Of a stretch of 5,736 nucleotides of DNA, positions 4,850 through 5,736 are shown piece by piece; the stretch's first letter is position 1; every line of letters begins with the position of its first letter. The translations under genes were made by a program, and so were the position numbers. The notes under the pieces are model-generated. The model was not told where the DNA came from and made no database searches. It saw nothing but the letters and a program-made list of their open reading frames with translations. This DNA is from Firmicutes bacterium UBA1393 (GTDB taxonomy: Bacteria > Bacillota > DTU025). The stretch spans positions 1 through 5,736 of the forward strand of contig DBQN01000037.1 of assembly GCA_002305255.1 (NCBI GenBank). The letters are read 5' to 3'.

Positions 4850-5736
4850 TTGCGCAAGGCTGAGCTGTCGGAAACGGTTTCGAAGATCGTACACAGGGCC
4901 AGGGTAGTAGACGTCCATACTCACCTTTACCCCGGGTGTTGTGGTGATTTGCTGCTCAGGGGCGTAGATGACCTTCTTACATATCACTATCTGGTCGTGG
5001 AGACCCTTCGCTACGGCCATATGTCGCCGTCGCAGTTCCTCGCGCTCGACCGTGCCGCCCAGGCCGACGAGATATGGCGCACGCTCTTCATCGAGCACTC
5101 GCCGGTGAGCGAGGCTTGCCGTGGGGTGTTGACGGTGCTCAAGCAGTATGGTCTCGATGTGTCGAGCGCTCGCACCGCTGCCACGCTGAGCGACATTCGC
5201 GACTACTTCGCCGGTCTCAGCATTGAACAGCACATCGACGCGGTGTTCGCCGCCGCGAACCTCGAGTACGTCGTGATGACGAACGACCCGTTCGACGCTG
5301 CCGAGACGGCGCACTGGGGCCCAGAGTTCCGCAGCGACCCGCGCTTCCGCGCTGCGCTGCGCATTGACCCGCTGCTCAATGCGGCCGACAAGGCCGGCAC
5401 CCCGTCTGAAGTGACGCGCTTCCTGAAGGAGAGCGCTGATCGCATCGATCCAGTCTACCTTGCAGCGTCGCAGCCCCCGTCTTTCAGGTGGGATGACGGG
5501 TCGCCACGCGACCGCCTGCTCAAGCAGGCCATCATGCCGTTCTGCCGTGAGCGCGGCATCCCGCTGGCGCTGATGATCGGCGTGCGTAAGCTGGCCAATC
5601 CGGCGATGGGCCTTGGTGGTGATTCGCTGGGCAAGTGCAGCGTGGAGTCGCTTGAGCAGATGTTCCTCGACAATCCTGACAACCGCTTCATGATCACCCT
5701 GCTTTCCCGGGAGAACCAGCACGAGCTGTGCGTCGC
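4850..5736 (+). CDS. Glucuronate isomerase (UxaC)-like amidohydrolase-superfamily protein, 3' end cut by the window
   Basis: 295 residues are present and the frame is open to the window end. True UxaC is about 470 residues, so the C-terminal part is missing. UxaC converts glucuronate or galacturonate to fructuronate or tagaturonate in the cytoplasm, at a metal site of the amidohydrolase barrel. Visible features: the N-terminal metal-binding HxH in VDVHTHLYP (His23, His25); DDLLTYHYLVVETLR (40-54), matching the UxaC segment with HYLWRAMR; an FLALDRAAQ...IEH helix region (63-83), where UxaC has its WTHLEL; and VVMTNDPFD (141-149), where UxaC has CTTDDPVD. FRAALRIDPLLN corresponds to the LPSFRPD strand. 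Divergence from classical UxaC is clear, so uronate may not be the substrate. No other uronate genes are visible. The start is TTG, based on the ribosome site. It is divergent from the M24-like gene and shares the inverted 35-base module with it. Confidence 0.8.
   Translation, partial: MRKAELSETVSKIVHRARVVDVHTHLYPGCCGDLLLRGVDDLLTYHYLVVETLRYGHMSPSQFLALDRAAQADEIWRTLFIEHSPVSEACRGVLTVLKQYGLDVSSARTAATLSDIRDYFAGLSIEQHIDAVFAAANLEYVVMTNDPFDAAETAHWGPEFRSDPRFRAALRIDPLLNAADKAGTPSEVTRFLKESADRIDPVYLAASQPPSFRWDDGSPRDRLLKQAIMPFCRERGIPLALMIGVRKLANPAMGLGGDSLGKCSVESLEQMFLDNPDNRFMITLLSRENQHELCV

Noticed and set aside
4605..4907. + strand 100-codon frame crossing the UxaC-like start
   Set aside because: Its translation has no features, it overlaps the promoter and start of the UxaC-like gene, and it has no good ribosome site.
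4712..5722. - strand frame of 336 codons over the UxaC-like gene
   Set aside because: The + strand carries the clear HxH and TNDP motifs and a good ribosome site; the antisense translation is Arg/His-rich with no family match.

Overview
This window is about 60% G+C by eye and reads as bacterial chromosomal DNA. It carries four recognisable protein genes with strong Shine-Dalgarno sites and frequent non-ATG starts. Three of the four appear to start at CTG or TTG. Taxonomy cannot be fixed from this. Clear GGAGG-type ribosome sites and the M24-like/UxaC-like gene types would fit a high-GC, Bacillota-related or Chloroflexota-type lineage, but that is a guess. No phage, IS, CRISPR, rRNA or tRNA sequence was seen.

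Left part (1-3274): a noncoding leader of about 400 bases holds a GC-rich simple tract, a 15-base palindrome and an extended -10 promoter. It is followed by a two-gene potassium uptake operon on the + strand. trkA (399-1748) encodes the cytoplasmic nucleotide-binding gating protein with two RCK halves. trkH (1814-3274) encodes the membrane K+-translocating subunit with four pore loops. TrkA rings bind the cytoplasmic face of the TrkH dimer and gate it.

Middle (3275-4460): after a 52-base convergent gap with a GC-rich inverted repeat lies a - strand gene for an M24-fold (Xaa-Pro aminopeptidase/creatinase-like) protein. Four of its five expected metal ligands are replaced, so it is probably not a metallopeptidase.

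Right part (4461-5736): a 389-base divergent intergenic region is unusually rich in symmetry. It has three consecutive hairpins, two small palindromes and a 35-base module (29/35 identical, ungapped) present as an inverted pair, one copy facing each flanking gene. Beyond it, a TTG-started gene (4850 to the window end, incomplete) encodes a protein related to glucuronate isomerase (UxaC, amidohydrolase superfamily). The shared module suggests that the M24-like gene and the UxaC-like gene are co-regulated. This intergenic region and the metal-ligand-less M24 protein are the most interesting parts of the window.
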